Shown: positions 10,049 through 20,819 of the stretch, one piece after another | How positions within the stretch are numbered: the stretch's first letter is position 1 | Layout: each line of letters opens with the position of its first letter | Assembly: GCA_016213755.1 (NCBI GenBank) | Contig: JACQZT010000060.1 | Coordinates: 1 to 32,150, forward strand | Direction of reading: 5' to 3' | Source: Acidobacteriota bacterium | GTDB taxonomy: Bacteria > Acidobacteriota > Terriglobia > Bryobacterales > Bryobacteraceae | DNA length: 32,150 bases | Translations under genes and position numbers: made by a program | The notes under the pieces: model-generated | What the model was told of the DNA's origin: nothing | The model's database searches: none | The model's input: the letters and a program-made list of their open reading frames with translations, nothing else

Positions 10049-10071
10049 TCCCTCAGAGCGGTAACGGAGCC

Positions 10072-11322
10072 TCAGAGCCGCGCCACGTCCAGTTTCGCGT
10101 CCCACACCTCGCCGAGTCTCAGCAGCTCGTCCCAGGTCCACGGCCGGCCCGTGTAGGCGGCCTGCCGCCCGAGCATGGCGCTCAACGCCGACTCGACGCC
10201 CTGCGAGGCTTCGTTCAGGAACTTGCCCGAGACGATGCTGTCGATGAAGTGCCGCTGCTTCTTCTGGTCGGCGTCGTCGAGGGCGCCCTTGAAGGCGCCG
10301 GTGACCGCCGCGGCCGTGTCGGTCACCTGCCCCGGCGCGCCCAGGCCGGGGAAGTCCCACTTCTTCGCGCCGGTGATGCGCACGGGCGCGTCGTAGCGCA
10401 TCTCGGCGTTGCCCGTGGTCCCGAAGTAGCGCATGGCCACGTCCCATGCGCCCTCGATGAACTGGGTCGAGGTCAGCGTGATGTGCACGTTGTTCGGATA
10501 GGTGTAGTTGACGTTGAAATGGCTCCAGGCGTCGCCCCGGTCGTTTCGCCCGGCGCGTCCGCCCGTGCCTTGCGCGGAAAGAGGATGAGCTTCGAGCACC
10601 CAGTTAGTGACGTCGACCAGGTGAATGTTCTGCTCCACCAGGATGTCGCCCGACAGCACCCGGTCGTGGACCCAGTTGCGCAGGCGGCGTTCGGCGGGCG
10701 TGGCGTCGGGCCAGTCGGGCCGGGGAATGGCGCCGGCGTAGTAGTGCGTCAGTCCGCACACGATGGCGCCGATGTCGCCCCGCCGGATGCGCTCCACCAA
10801 CTGAACATAGGGCGTCGCGTGGCGCAATTGAAAGCCCACCGCCACGCTCGCCTTGCCCTTCAATCGCTCGCCCGCCCGCAGAACGCGCCTGGTTCCCGGC
10901 ACGTCCACCGCCACCGGCTTTTCGAGATACACGTGCTTGCCCGCGGCGGCGCAGGCTTCGAAGTGTTCGGGATGGAAGTACGGCGGCGTGGCGATGTGGA
11001 TGACGTCGATGTCGCGAGCCGCCAGCAGGCGTTGCAGGCACTGGGGGCCATGGAACAGGGCGGAGGACTCCACGCCGGGCTTGCCCCGCTTGGCCGCCGC
11101 GGCGCCCAAGGTCTGCTGCGCCCGTTCGGTTTGTTCCTGGAACAGGTCCGCCAGCGCCACGTACCGCGCCGAAGTTTCCAGCGTGAACGACTCGGCCACG
11201 CCCGTGCCTCGCCCGCCGCAGCCCACCAGCGCCATGCGTACGGGCTCCGGCTTGAATGCCAGCAGCGCACCCGCGCCGGCCACGAAGCTCCTGCGGTCGA
11301 GAGTCGCCGGTTCGTTTTTCAT
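10072..11322 (-). CDS. Gfo/Idh/MocA-family oxidoreductase with Tat-like leader
   Basis: This 416-residue NAD(P)-dependent sugar or cyclitol oxidoreductase carries a twin-Arg start (LDRRSFVAGAGALLAF). The Rossmann motif follows immediately (VRMALVGCGGRGTG). EKPVAVDVPGTRR holds the family's catalytic Lys, and the C-terminal alpha/beta domain includes GDILVEQNIHLVDVTNWVL with a conserved His. Tat-leader members of this family are common in Acidobacteria, Planctomycetes and Bacteroidetes and are tied to sugar breakdown. The leader is short and runs straight into the first beta strand, so export is plausible but not certain. Its ATG overlaps the stop of the upstream DUF4838 gene (ATGA, 11319-11322). 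It probably oxidises a sugar released by the DUF4838 protein or another hydrolase. Confidence 0.87.
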   Translation of the reverse strand: MKNEPATLDRRSFVAGAGALLAFKPEPVRMALVGCGGRGTGVAESFTLETSARYVALADLFQEQTERAQQTLGAAAAKRGKPGVESSALFHGPQCLQRLLAARDIDVIHIATPPYFHPEHFEACAAAGKHVYLEKPVAVDVPGTRRVLRAGERLKGKASVAVGFQLRHATPYVQLVERIRRGDIGAIVCGLTHYYAGAIPRPDWPDATPAERRLRNWVHDRVLSGDILVEQNIHLVDVTNWVLEAHPLSAQGTGGRAGRNDRGDAWSHFNVNYTYPNNVHITLTSTQFIEGAWDVAMRYFGTTGNAEMRYDAPVRITGAKKWDFPGLGAPGQVTDTAAAVTGAFKGALDDADQKKQRHFIDSIVSGKFLNEASQGVESALSAMLGRQAAYTGRPWTWDELLRLGEVWDAKLDVARL

Positions 11323-13808
11323 CGCAGTTCTCCAATCCGGTAGCCGGCATCGAGTTCCAACGCGGCGCCCGGCTTCAGCTCGAGTTCTTTAGACCAGACC
11401 GACAGCGTGATTGTGGGCGCGCCGCGCAGCGACCAATCCATGACGCAGCGCTCGGCCTGGCCGGGGCGGAACAGGCCGATCAGACTTGGAACGCCGTTGC
11501 GATGCCCGGCCTGCCAGGCGCCGTCGGGACGTTTCGGCCCGGACAGCGTGCTGCTGCCGGTGGTCTCCTGGCCGGGCTGAAACAAGAGCGAATCGAACGC
11601 CGAGCCGTCCAGAGCGCGGTAGCGCAGCGCCAGGCCCGTGCCGTCCAGATCGTCGCGCGGGCTGTATTCGGCGCGTGCCTGCACCGCCAACCGGACGGGC
11701 GCGGCGCCGGTGTTCTCGACCGAGGTGCTGGTGCGCACTTCGGGCGCGTCGCCCTCGATCCAGATGCGCCGGCGGAGTTTCAATCCCTCGCTCCCCGCGC
11801 CCGCCAAGGTCACTTCCCGGGCGGAGGCGGACTCGAGCTGCCACTTCACCGGGTAGGCGCGGCCGCGGTAGTCGGACAGAACCGCGACCCACGCGCCGCT
11901 CATGTCCGGGTAGCCGCGCGAGGCGCCGTCGGGCACGCGCAGCAGGTTGAGTCCGGAGCGTTTGTCAAGGATTTCGATGACGCGGGCGTTCAACTCCGGC
12001 GCCACTGTCGCGCGCACGGCGGCGTTTTCGATGACGGCCGCCGTGTACGGCCGGACGCGCGCGGCGAACTCGCTTTCGTCTTCGGCGATGGGACGCCCTT
12101 CATGAAGCTGCTGTATGCCGAAGCGTTTCGCCGCGGCGATGAAATCGGCGAAGCGGCGGCGCAGCCCTTCCAGGTTGTCCGGCGCATAGACGCCGTCCCG
12201 CACGCGGAACTGCCGGGCGCGGGCGAGCTCGACGTAGTCCAGCGAGAGGCGCGCCTTTTCGATGCGCCGGCGAATCGCCTCGCCGCCGGAGGCGGCTTCC
12301 GCCTGCCGGAACAGCGCCGCGGCGCGATCCAAGAACTCGCGGCTGAGGTAGGGCATGCGCGGCTGCACGAAAATCCACAGGTGATTGGTCTTGCCGCGCA
12401 CCTGCTCGTGCAACAGGTCGTAATAGGCGCGCATGGGTTTGGCGGCGGGTCCGTAATAGGCCCCCAGGAAGTCGCCGACCTCGCGGTTCACGTCCGCCGC
12501 CGGATTCCACAGCAGGCGCGCCAGCACGTACGAGCGCAGTTCCGCGTTTTCCCCGCCGCCGCCCGGCGCGTAGGCGCCTTGCTGAAACAGCCCCACCACG
12601 CTGTTGCGCCGGTACATGGGGATGTCGGCCGCCAGCTCGTCGAAATCGGGGAACGGGAGCAGGTAGTGCGAGAAGTTGGTGTTGTAGTGCCAGATGTAGA
12701 GCCGGCTGGTGCGTTTCGACCACTCCTTGAGCAGGTCCACGAAGAAGCGGTTGTAAGGGCACTGCTCGTAGGGGTGCGCCTCGCAGGCGCCGATGGGGCA
12801 CAGGCGAATGCGGACGTTGCGGCGCGGCGTGACGAGCTTCGGAGGGCGCTCGGTATACCAGTAGGCCAGCGTGTCGATGAGCTTGTCCGGGTGGGTTTTC
12901 TCGATCTCTTCGGCTACCTGGTTGACGAAGCGCACGAGCGGGCCGGAATGCACGCCGCCCTCTTCCTCTTCGACGCGCCGGCACTGGTCGCACTCGCACC
13001 AGCCGGTCCAGTCGTTCTGCGAGACCGAAAAGATGGTGGCCTCCGGATGCGCGCCAATCCAGCCTCGCACGGCTTCCACGCTCAGCCGCAGCACGTCCGG
13101 GTTGGTCAGGCAGAGCTGGCTCCGCTCGGCGCGGCGCTTTCCGTCGATCAGCGAGAAGTATTCGGGGTGTTCGGCAAAGTACCTCTTGGGCGGGATCATC
13201 TGCTCGAACGAATGCACGAAGGGGAAGTAACGGATCCGGCCCCCGGTGCTCTCGTCGAGTTTGTGGTTCTGGCCGTTCAGGCGGTTGCGCGCCGACCAGT
13301 CCTTGTCCCAGGCTTCGGTGAAGAAGACCTCGCGGTACTCGAACGCGGGCCGGTGGGTCTCGTCCATCGGGTCGAGGGCGACGGACGTGCGCTTGGGAAT
13401 CCGGCTGACTTCCGGCGTGTACCAGCGGCAGCCGAGCCGCTCCAGCAGCGTATAGACGCCGTACATCGTTCCGCGTTCGCGTCCCCCGGCGATGGCCAGG
13501 TTGCGCCCCACAGTCCGGATCACGAAGCCTTCCGGGCCGAGGGAGTTCACCGGAATGCGCGCGCAGCCGCCCAGGAGAATCCGGCTGCCTTTCGGCCTGG
13601 CCGTGTCGCCGGCGATGGGCAGCGTCGCGCCGGACATCTCGCGCAAGAAGCGCTGCAACTCCTCCGCGGCGCGCTTCTCCGAAGGGGAAGCGTCTCGCGC
13701 CAGGCAGATCGAGTACGCCGATTTTCCGTTTTGAGCCAGGATCAGGTGCGCGGCGGCGGCCGTCTGCGCCGCGAGCAGGGCAAGCACAACACAATAGAAT
13801 CGCGCCAC
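11319..13808 (-). CDS. Exported DUF4838 protein with an alpha-glucuronidase-like N-terminal domain
   Basis: This 829-residue protein has a Sec signal (MARFYCVVLALLAAQTAAAA). Residues about 30-125 form the alpha/beta domain seen at the N-terminus of GH67 alpha-glucuronidases and hexosaminidases (AAEELQRFLREMSG, GTMYGVYTLLERLGCRWYTP). The centre, about 170-480, is DUF4838, recognised from LCLTNPDVLRLSVEAVRGW and SVSQNDWTGWCECDQC. The C-terminal third (about 590-829) looks beta-rich. DUF4838 proteins are thought to be glycoside hydrolase-like but their reaction is not established. GTG 13808 was chosen because it starts the signal peptide and a TAGGAT box lies exactly six bases upstream. It forms an operon with the oxidoreductase at 11322. 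A long palindromic repeat sits just upstream (13827-13890). Confidence 0.85.
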   Translation of the reverse strand: MARFYCVVLALLAAQTAAAAHLILAQNGKSAYSICLARDASPSEKRAAEELQRFLREMSGATLPIAGDTARPKGSRILLGGCARIPVNSLGPEGFVIRTVGRNLAIAGGRERGTMYGVYTLLERLGCRWYTPEVSRIPKRTSVALDPMDETHRPAFEYREVFFTEAWDKDWSARNRLNGQNHKLDESTGGRIRYFPFVHSFEQMIPPKRYFAEHPEYFSLIDGKRRAERSQLCLTNPDVLRLSVEAVRGWIGAHPEATIFSVSQNDWTGWCECDQCRRVEEEEGGVHSGPLVRFVNQVAEEIEKTHPDKLIDTLAYWYTERPPKLVTPRRNVRIRLCPIGACEAHPYEQCPYNRFFVDLLKEWSKRTSRLYIWHYNTNFSHYLLPFPDFDELAADIPMYRRNSVVGLFQQGAYAPGGGGENAELRSYVLARLLWNPAADVNREVGDFLGAYYGPAAKPMRAYYDLLHEQVRGKTNHLWIFVQPRMPYLSREFLDRAAALFRQAEAASGGEAIRRRIEKARLSLDYVELARARQFRVRDGVYAPDNLEGLRRRFADFIAAAKRFGIQQLHEGRPIAEDESEFAARVRPYTAAVIENAAVRATVAPELNARVIEILDKRSGLNLLRVPDGASRGYPDMSGAWVAVLSDYRGRAYPVKWQLESASAREVTLAGAGSEGLKLRRRIWIEGDAPEVRTSTSVENTGAAPVRLAVQARAEYSPRDDLDGTGLALRYRALDGSAFDSLLFQPGQETTGSSTLSGPKRPDGAWQAGHRNGVPSLIGLFRPGQAERCVMDWSLRGAPTITLSVWSKELELKPGAALELDAGYRIGELR

Positions 13809-13814
13809 AACCCG

Positions 13815-13820
13815 ATCCTA
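13815..13820 (-). promoter_or_regulatory. -10 box positioned for a leaderless DUF4838 transcript
   Basis: TAGGAT on the minus strand is followed by six bases (CGGGTT) and then the GTG start at 13808. Transcription should begin at or next to the start codon. No Shine-Dalgarno is possible in this spacing. No clear -35 was found; the expected -35 position falls inside the palindromic repeat. Confidence 0.45.
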
Positions 13821-13826
13821 CACCGA

Positions 13827-13890
13827 AACCGGGGACAGTACACTCAAACCCGAATTTCGAAATTGGTGTTTGAGAGTACTGTCCCCGGTT
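13827..13890. repeat. 64-base palindromic repeat, copy 1
   Basis: The arms of 32 bases match at 29 positions around the centre TTTCGAAA (13855-13862). The outer ends are AACCGGGGACAG and CTGTCCCCGGTT. It lies seven bases from the anti-sigma stop (13897) and upstream of the DUF4838 start. It shares its ends and its core (TTTGAG, AATTTCGAAATT) with the copy at 20753-20810. As RNA it would fold into a long hairpin and could end the sigma/anti-sigma transcript. Confidence 0.9.
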
Positions 13891-13896
13891 ATTGGG

Positions 13897-14166
13897 TTAT
13901 GGGGGGCGGGCGGAGAGCATGCGGCGGTAGGCGGCGCGCAGTTGCTCGCGCTGGGACTCGGGCAGGGGGGCGGGCGCCTCCGCGTTGCGGTATTCGTGCA
14001 GCAGTTCGACACTGCGTTTCAGGCTGTCCACGAACTCGATGCACGGCGGGCAGCCGGAGATGTGCGAGCGGATCTGCTCGCAGGCGCCGGCGGGCAGTTC
14101 CTCGTCCAGGTACTCCGAGAGCAGGGCGAACAGTTCCTTGCAGTCCTGAAAAGGTTCCATGGTCAT
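13897..14166 (-). CDS. Zinc-finger (ZAS) anti-sigma factor
   Basis: This 89-residue protein has the HX3CX2C zinc signature of ZAS anti-sigma factors in SHISGCPPCIEF, preceded by a helical N-terminus (LFALLSEYLDEELPAG) typical of zf-HC2 domains. It should bind the ECF sigma factor encoded just upstream and hold it inactive. No transmembrane segment is present, so it is a soluble, cytoplasmic type, perhaps redox-sensitive through the Cys pair. Its ATG overlaps the sigma stop codon (ATGA, 14163-14166), giving coupled synthesis; ATG 14160, two codons later, is an alternative. The stop TAA sits next to the palindrome at 13827-13890. Confidence 0.85.
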   Translation of the reverse strand: MTMEPFQDCKELFALLSEYLDEELPAGACEQIRSHISGCPPCIEFVDSLKRSVELLHEYRNAEAPAPLPESQREQLRAAYRRMLSARPP

Positions 14167-14765
14167 CGCCTCAAATACTCGTCCAGTTTCTGGCGCACGG
14201 CCAGCCGCGCCCGGTGCAAGCGCGTCTTGACCACTTCCAGGCTCACGTCCAGCACCGTGGCGGTTTCCTCCGTCGAAAGTTCCTCGACATCCCGCAGCAG
14301 CAGGACGGCCCGGTAAATCTCGGGGAGCTCGCCGATGGCGCGGCCGAGCACCTCCCGCAGTTCGCCGCGCAGCAGTTGCGAGTCGGGCAACTCCGACCAG
14401 TCGGCGATTTGCAGCCGCCGGTGGCCGCCGTCCTCGTCCGAGGCGGGCAGGAACTGCTCCAGCGACAGCTCTTGCGCGGGGGCGAAAACGCTCTTGCGGC
14501 GCTTCATCAGGCAGGCATTCTTCGCGATGCGGAACACCCACGCCTTCACTCGTTCCGGTTCGCGAAGCTGGTCGAAGTTCTCGAACACTTTGAGCAGCGT
14601 CTCCTGGGACACCTCTTCGGCGTCCTCCCGGTGCCCGCACATCAGATAGCTGTACTGGAAGAGCCGCGACCGGAAGGTTTCGACAAACCGGTCGAAAGCG
14701 TCCTCTTTCCCGGCCATCAAATCCCGCGCCAGATCGACCTCATGAGCGTCTTTCACTGCAACCAT
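14163..14765 (-). CDS. ECF-family RNA polymerase sigma factor
   Basis: This 200-residue protein has sigma-70 region 2 (FRSRLFQYSYLMCGHREDAEEVSQETLLKVF, about 31-62, then VKAWVFRIAKNACL) and region 4 (LPEIYRAVLLLRDVEELSTEETA, then VVKTRLHRARLAVRQKL at the end). It would direct RNA polymerase to stress or envelope genes when released by the anti-sigma factor encoded immediately downstream. ATG 14765 is chosen; an in-frame GTG at 14801 would overlap a possible -10 box (TAAACT, 14802-14807) and adds residues with no family match. It is divergent from the tolC-MFP-RND operon. Control of that operon by this sigma factor is possible but only inferred from position. Confidence 0.9.
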   Translation of the reverse strand: MVAVKDAHEVDLARDLMAGKEDAFDRFVETFRSRLFQYSYLMCGHREDAEEVSQETLLKVFENFDQLREPERVKAWVFRIAKNACLMKRRKSVFAPAQELSLEQFLPASDEDGGHRRLQIADWSELPDSQLLRGELREVLGRAIGELPEIYRAVLLLRDVEELSTEETATVLDVSLEVVKTRLHRARLAVRQKLDEYLRR

Positions 14766-14904
14766 TGTAAGGCGCTTAACGCTTGCGCGCAGGGTTACCA
14801 CAGTTTAAGATGCAAGCAAAGTGCGCCGGTGACAAGCGAAGCGAAAGTGTAACCGCGGCGCGGAGGCTGCATCCTGACCGAATGAACGCACTCCTGGAGA
14901 TCCA
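14766..14904. promoter_or_regulatory. Divergent control region of sigma-factor and efflux operons
   Basis: This 139-base gap must hold both promoters. On the minus strand TAAACT (14802-14807) is a -10-like box for the sigma gene. On the plus strand CTGGAG (14892-14897) is a good Shine-Dalgarno for the TolC-family gene, but no clear -35/-10 pair was found. An ECF-type promoter could be present without being visible by eye. Confidence 0.35.
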
Positions 14905-16242
14905 ATGAAATTAAGGCTCCCAACATTACTCGTGCTGTCGCTGCCGGTGTGGGCGCAGGCGCCCCTGACGCTGGCCGGCGCGGTCCGCATGGCGCTGGAC
15001 AAGCACCCTTCCCTCGAGGCCATCGCCGCACGCGTCAAGGCGGCCGAGACGCGCATTCAGCAGGCGCGCGGAAACTATCTGCCCAAGGTCAATTACACGG
15101 AGACGTTCGCGCGCGGCAACAACCCGGTCTTCGTTTTCGGCTCGCTGCTGACGCAACATCAGTTTAGCGAGCGGAACTTCGCCATCGGCCCGCTGAACCG
15201 GCCCGACGCGATGAACAACTTTCAGTCCGCGGTTTCTGTAGACCAGGTTCTGTACGACGCCGGCCAGATTCGCCACGGCGTGCAGTCGGCCGGCGTGGGC
15301 CGCAAGATGGCCGGCGAGGACCAGCGCCTGGCGCGCATGGGCGTGACGGCCGGCGTGCTGCGCACCTACTTCGGCGCGGTGCTGGCCGGGGAGAGCCTGA
15401 AGGTGGCTAACGAAGCGGTGAAATCCGCGGAGGCCGACTTGCAGCGCGCGGCATCCGTGCGGAACGCGGGCATGGCCACCGACGCCGACGTGCTCTCCAT
15501 TCGCGTGCACGTATCGGCGGTGAAGGAGCAGCAGATCCGGCGGACCTACGACGTGAGCGTGGCGCGGGCCGCGCTCAACGAGGCGCTGGGCCTGCCGCTG
15601 GATACCGAACACAGCCTGACGACGCCGCTGGCCGCCGCGCAAACCAAGGGCGCCGGCATCGCGGAGTACGAGAAGACCGCCGTCACCGAGCGGCCCGAAG
15701 CGCGACAGATGGGCCTTTCCACCCAACTCGCTTCCACCGCGACCCAGGCGGCGCGCTCGGCGCTGCTGCCGCAGGTCGGCGTGCGCGCCCAGTTCGAGGC
15801 CGATCGCCAGCAGTTCGCCAGCAAAGGCGGCGCCAATTGGCTCTTCGCGGCCTCGCTCAAGTGGAACCTGTTCAACGGCTTTTCGGACCGGGCCCGGATC
15901 GACGAGGCCGAAGAATCGCTGCGCGGCTCGCGGGCTTTCCAGAAACAGACCGACGCCGGCATTCGCCTGCAAGTGCGCCGGGCGCACGCGGACCTGAAGT
16001 CCGCCGAGGAGCGCATCGAAGTGGCCTCGGCCGCCGTCACGATGGCCGAGGAAAGCCTGCGCATCGTCAAGAACCGTTACGAAGCCGGCCTGGCGACGGT
16101 GACCGACCTGCTGCGCAACGAAACCGCACTGCTGGAAACGCGCACGCGCCGGCTGGCGGCGGTCTACGACCAGCGGGTGGCGGCCACCCTGCTCGACCTG
16201 GCGGCCGGAACATTGACCGCGGAATCGGAATCCCTGAGGTAA
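14905..16242 (+). CDS. TolC-family outer-membrane efflux channel
   Basis: This 445-residue protein has a Sec signal (MKLRLPTLLVLSLPVWAQ). It is a duplicated outer-membrane efflux (OEP) protein: long amphipathic helices rich in Ala, Glu and Arg (AVRMALDKHPSLEAIAARVKAAE; SAEERIEVASAAVTMAEESL) alternate with beta segments. RYEAGLATVTDLLRNETALLE near the C-terminus is a standard OEP signature. It forms the trimeric exit duct for the adaptor and pump encoded directly downstream. ATG 14905 is preceded by GGAG at proper spacing. Length and order match tripartite RND systems. The substrate is not readable from this protein. Confidence 0.92.
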   Translation: MKLRLPTLLVLSLPVWAQAPLTLAGAVRMALDKHPSLEAIAARVKAAETRIQQARGNYLPKVNYTETFARGNNPVFVFGSLLTQHQFSERNFAIGPLNRPDAMNNFQSAVSVDQVLYDAGQIRHGVQSAGVGRKMAGEDQRLARMGVTAGVLRTYFGAVLAGESLKVANEAVKSAEADLQRAASVRNAGMATDADVLSIRVHVSAVKEQQIRRTYDVSVARAALNEALGLPLDTEHSLTTPLAAAQTKGAGIAEYEKTAVTERPEARQMGLSTQLASTATQAARSALLPQVGVRAQFEADRQQFASKGGANWLFAASLKWNLFNGFSDRARIDEAEESLRGSRAFQKQTDAGIRLQVRRAHADLKSAEERIEVASAAVTMAEESLRIVKNRYEAGLATVTDLLRNETALLETRTRRLAAVYDQRVAATLLDLAAGTLTAESESLR

Positions 16243-16244
16243 TC

Positions 16245-17377
16245 ATGAAGATACTTGTTGCATTGCTCCCTGTCTCGCTCTTTCTGGCTGGTTGCGGATC
16301 CAAACCCCCGGCCGGGAAGCGAGCCTCCGAAGCAGCGCCCGTGGCGGTGAAGACGGCCCCGGCCGCCAGCGTCGAAACGCCGGAAGTCTACGAAGCCACC
16401 GGCACTGTGCGCGCCCGCACGACGGCGCAGATTTCAGCCAAGGTGATGGGCTACGTGCGCGAAGTGCTGGTGCAGACGGGAGACGCGGTGAAGGCCGGCC
16501 AGGTGTTGATTCGCATCGACGACCGCGACCTGGCCTCCGGCCAGCGGCAGGCCGAAGCCGGGCTGAACGAAGCGCGCCAGGCGGTGAGCGAAGCCGACAA
16601 CGCCATCGCCGCCGCCCAAGCGCAACTGGATCTCACCCAGGTCACCTACAACCGCATGAAGGATCTCTTCGACAAGAAGTCCGTCTCGACGCAGGAATTC
16701 GACGACGCCGGGATGAAGCTCAAGGTGGCCCGCGCCAGCCACCAGATGGCGCTCTCCAAGCGCCGCCAGCTTGAGGCGCGCATCAACCAGGCTCAGGAGG
16801 CGGTGCAGAGCGCCTCCATCACGAAGGGCTACGCCGAGATCCGCGCTCTCTCCGCGGGGGTGGTGATCGAACGGCGCGTGGAGCCGGGGAACCTCTCCGC
16901 GCCCGGCCAGCCTCTGCTGGTGATCGAGCAGGCGGGCGCATACCGGCTGGAAGCATCGGTGGACGAATCCCGGCTCGGGGCGATTCGCGTGGGACAAAGC
17001 GTCTCGGTGACGCTGGAGAAGACCTTCCCGGCGCGCGTTTCCGAAATCGTGCCGGCCGTGGATGCGATGTCACGCGCCTTCACGGTGAAGATCGATCTGC
17101 CGGCGATGGCGCAGCTTCGCTCCGGCATGTTTGGCCGGGCGGCCTTCCCGCTGGGTAAGCGGCAGGCCCTGGTGGTTCCCGCCGGCGCGGTGCTGGAACA
17201 GGGGCAGTTGCAGTCCGTGCTGGTGGTCCAGGACGGGTACGCGCGCAGCCGCCTGGTCACGCTGGGACAGCGCACGGGCGAGCGCGCCGAGGTGCTCTCC
17301 GGGCTGGCCGCGGGCGAGGCGGTGATCGCGCTGCGGCCCGCCGGTCTGGCCGACGGAGCGCGCGTGGAGGTCCGGCC

Positions 17378-17381
<4 letters not shown>
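16245..17381 (+). CDS. RND efflux periplasmic adaptor (membrane fusion) lipoprotein
   Basis: This 378-residue protein begins with a lipoprotein signal and a lipobox ending at Cys ([11 protein letters not shown]), so it is anchored by lipid on the periplasmic side of the inner membrane. [20 protein letters not shown] and [15 protein letters not shown] form the lipoyl/barrel-sandwich half. A coiled-coil hairpin rich in Ala/Gln/Glu spans about 100-195, and beta-barrel and membrane-proximal domains follow. It bridges the RND pump and TolC duct. ATG 16245 comes two bases after the tolC stop. The end overlaps the pump's GTG start by four bases (GTGA). The frame is open far upstream, but that part only shadows the TolC gene. 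Confidence 0.92.
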
Positions 17382-20544
<3,163 letters not shown>

Positions 20545-20548
<4 letters not shown>

Positions 20549-20751
20549 CGATTAACCGCTACCTGCGCCTGGTTTCCGGTGCGTTCGTAATGCTCAGCGT
20601 GGCGCTGGGCCACTGGGTCCATCCCGGCTGGTACTACTTCACTGCCTTCGTGGGCCTGAACCTCTTCCAGTCCGCGTTCACCGACTGGTGCCCGCTGGTC
20701 TCGATCCTCAAGGCCGCCGGCGTGCCCGCCTGCAAACACCAGGCGAAATAA
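20545..20751 (+). CDS. DUF2892 (YgaP transmembrane-like) small membrane protein
   Basis: This 68-residue protein has two hydrophobic segments ([20 protein letters not shown] and [18 protein letters not shown]), followed by [17 protein letters not shown]. The N-R-x-x-R start and the Cys-Pro are typical of the DUF2892 family, best known as the membrane part of the YgaP rhodanese. No rhodanese domain is present here. The ATG overlaps the pump's stop (ATGA), so it is translationally coupled to the RND operon and may assist or stabilise the pump; that role is inferred. Two Cys residues may be functional. A palindrome with a T-run follows immediately. Confidence 0.88.
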
Positions 20752-20752
20752 C

Positions 20753-20810
20753 CGGGGACAGCATACTCAAACACCAATTTCGAAATTGGTGTTTGAGTGT
20801 GCTGTCCCCG
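20753..20810. repeat. 58-base palindromic repeat, copy 2 (probable terminator of the RND operon)
   Basis: The arms of 29 bases match at 28 positions around TTTCGAAA (20778-20785), with ends CGGGGACAG and CTGTCCCCG. It lies between two convergent genes (stops 20751 and 20820). On the plus strand it is followed by GATTTTT, so its RNA should form a near-perfect hairpin plus U-run, a good intrinsic terminator. It belongs to the same family as 13827-13890. Confidence 0.92.
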
Positions 20811-20819
20811 ATTTTTCGG

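Noticed and set aside
10051-10078. Direct repeat CCTCAGAGC at 10051-10059 and 10070-10078 between convergent genes
   Set aside because: Nine bases, one pair only, partly inside coding sequence; probably chance.
14766-14801. Alternative GTG start (14801) of the ECF sigma factor
   Set aside because: It directly follows a TAAACT -10-like box, so the codon would lie upstream of the transcript start; the extra twelve residues match nothing in the family.
14781-14817. Inverted repeat GCTTGC/GCAAGC in the sigma-tolC gap
   Set aside because: Six-base arms with a 25-base loop and no link to a recognised promoter element; too weak to call.
11256-14852. Open plus-strand frame of 1198 codons opposite the DUF4838 and sigma genes
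   Set aside because: It mirrors the codon pattern of three real minus-strand genes, crosses their boundaries, and has no recognisable domain. This is usual in GC-rich DNA.
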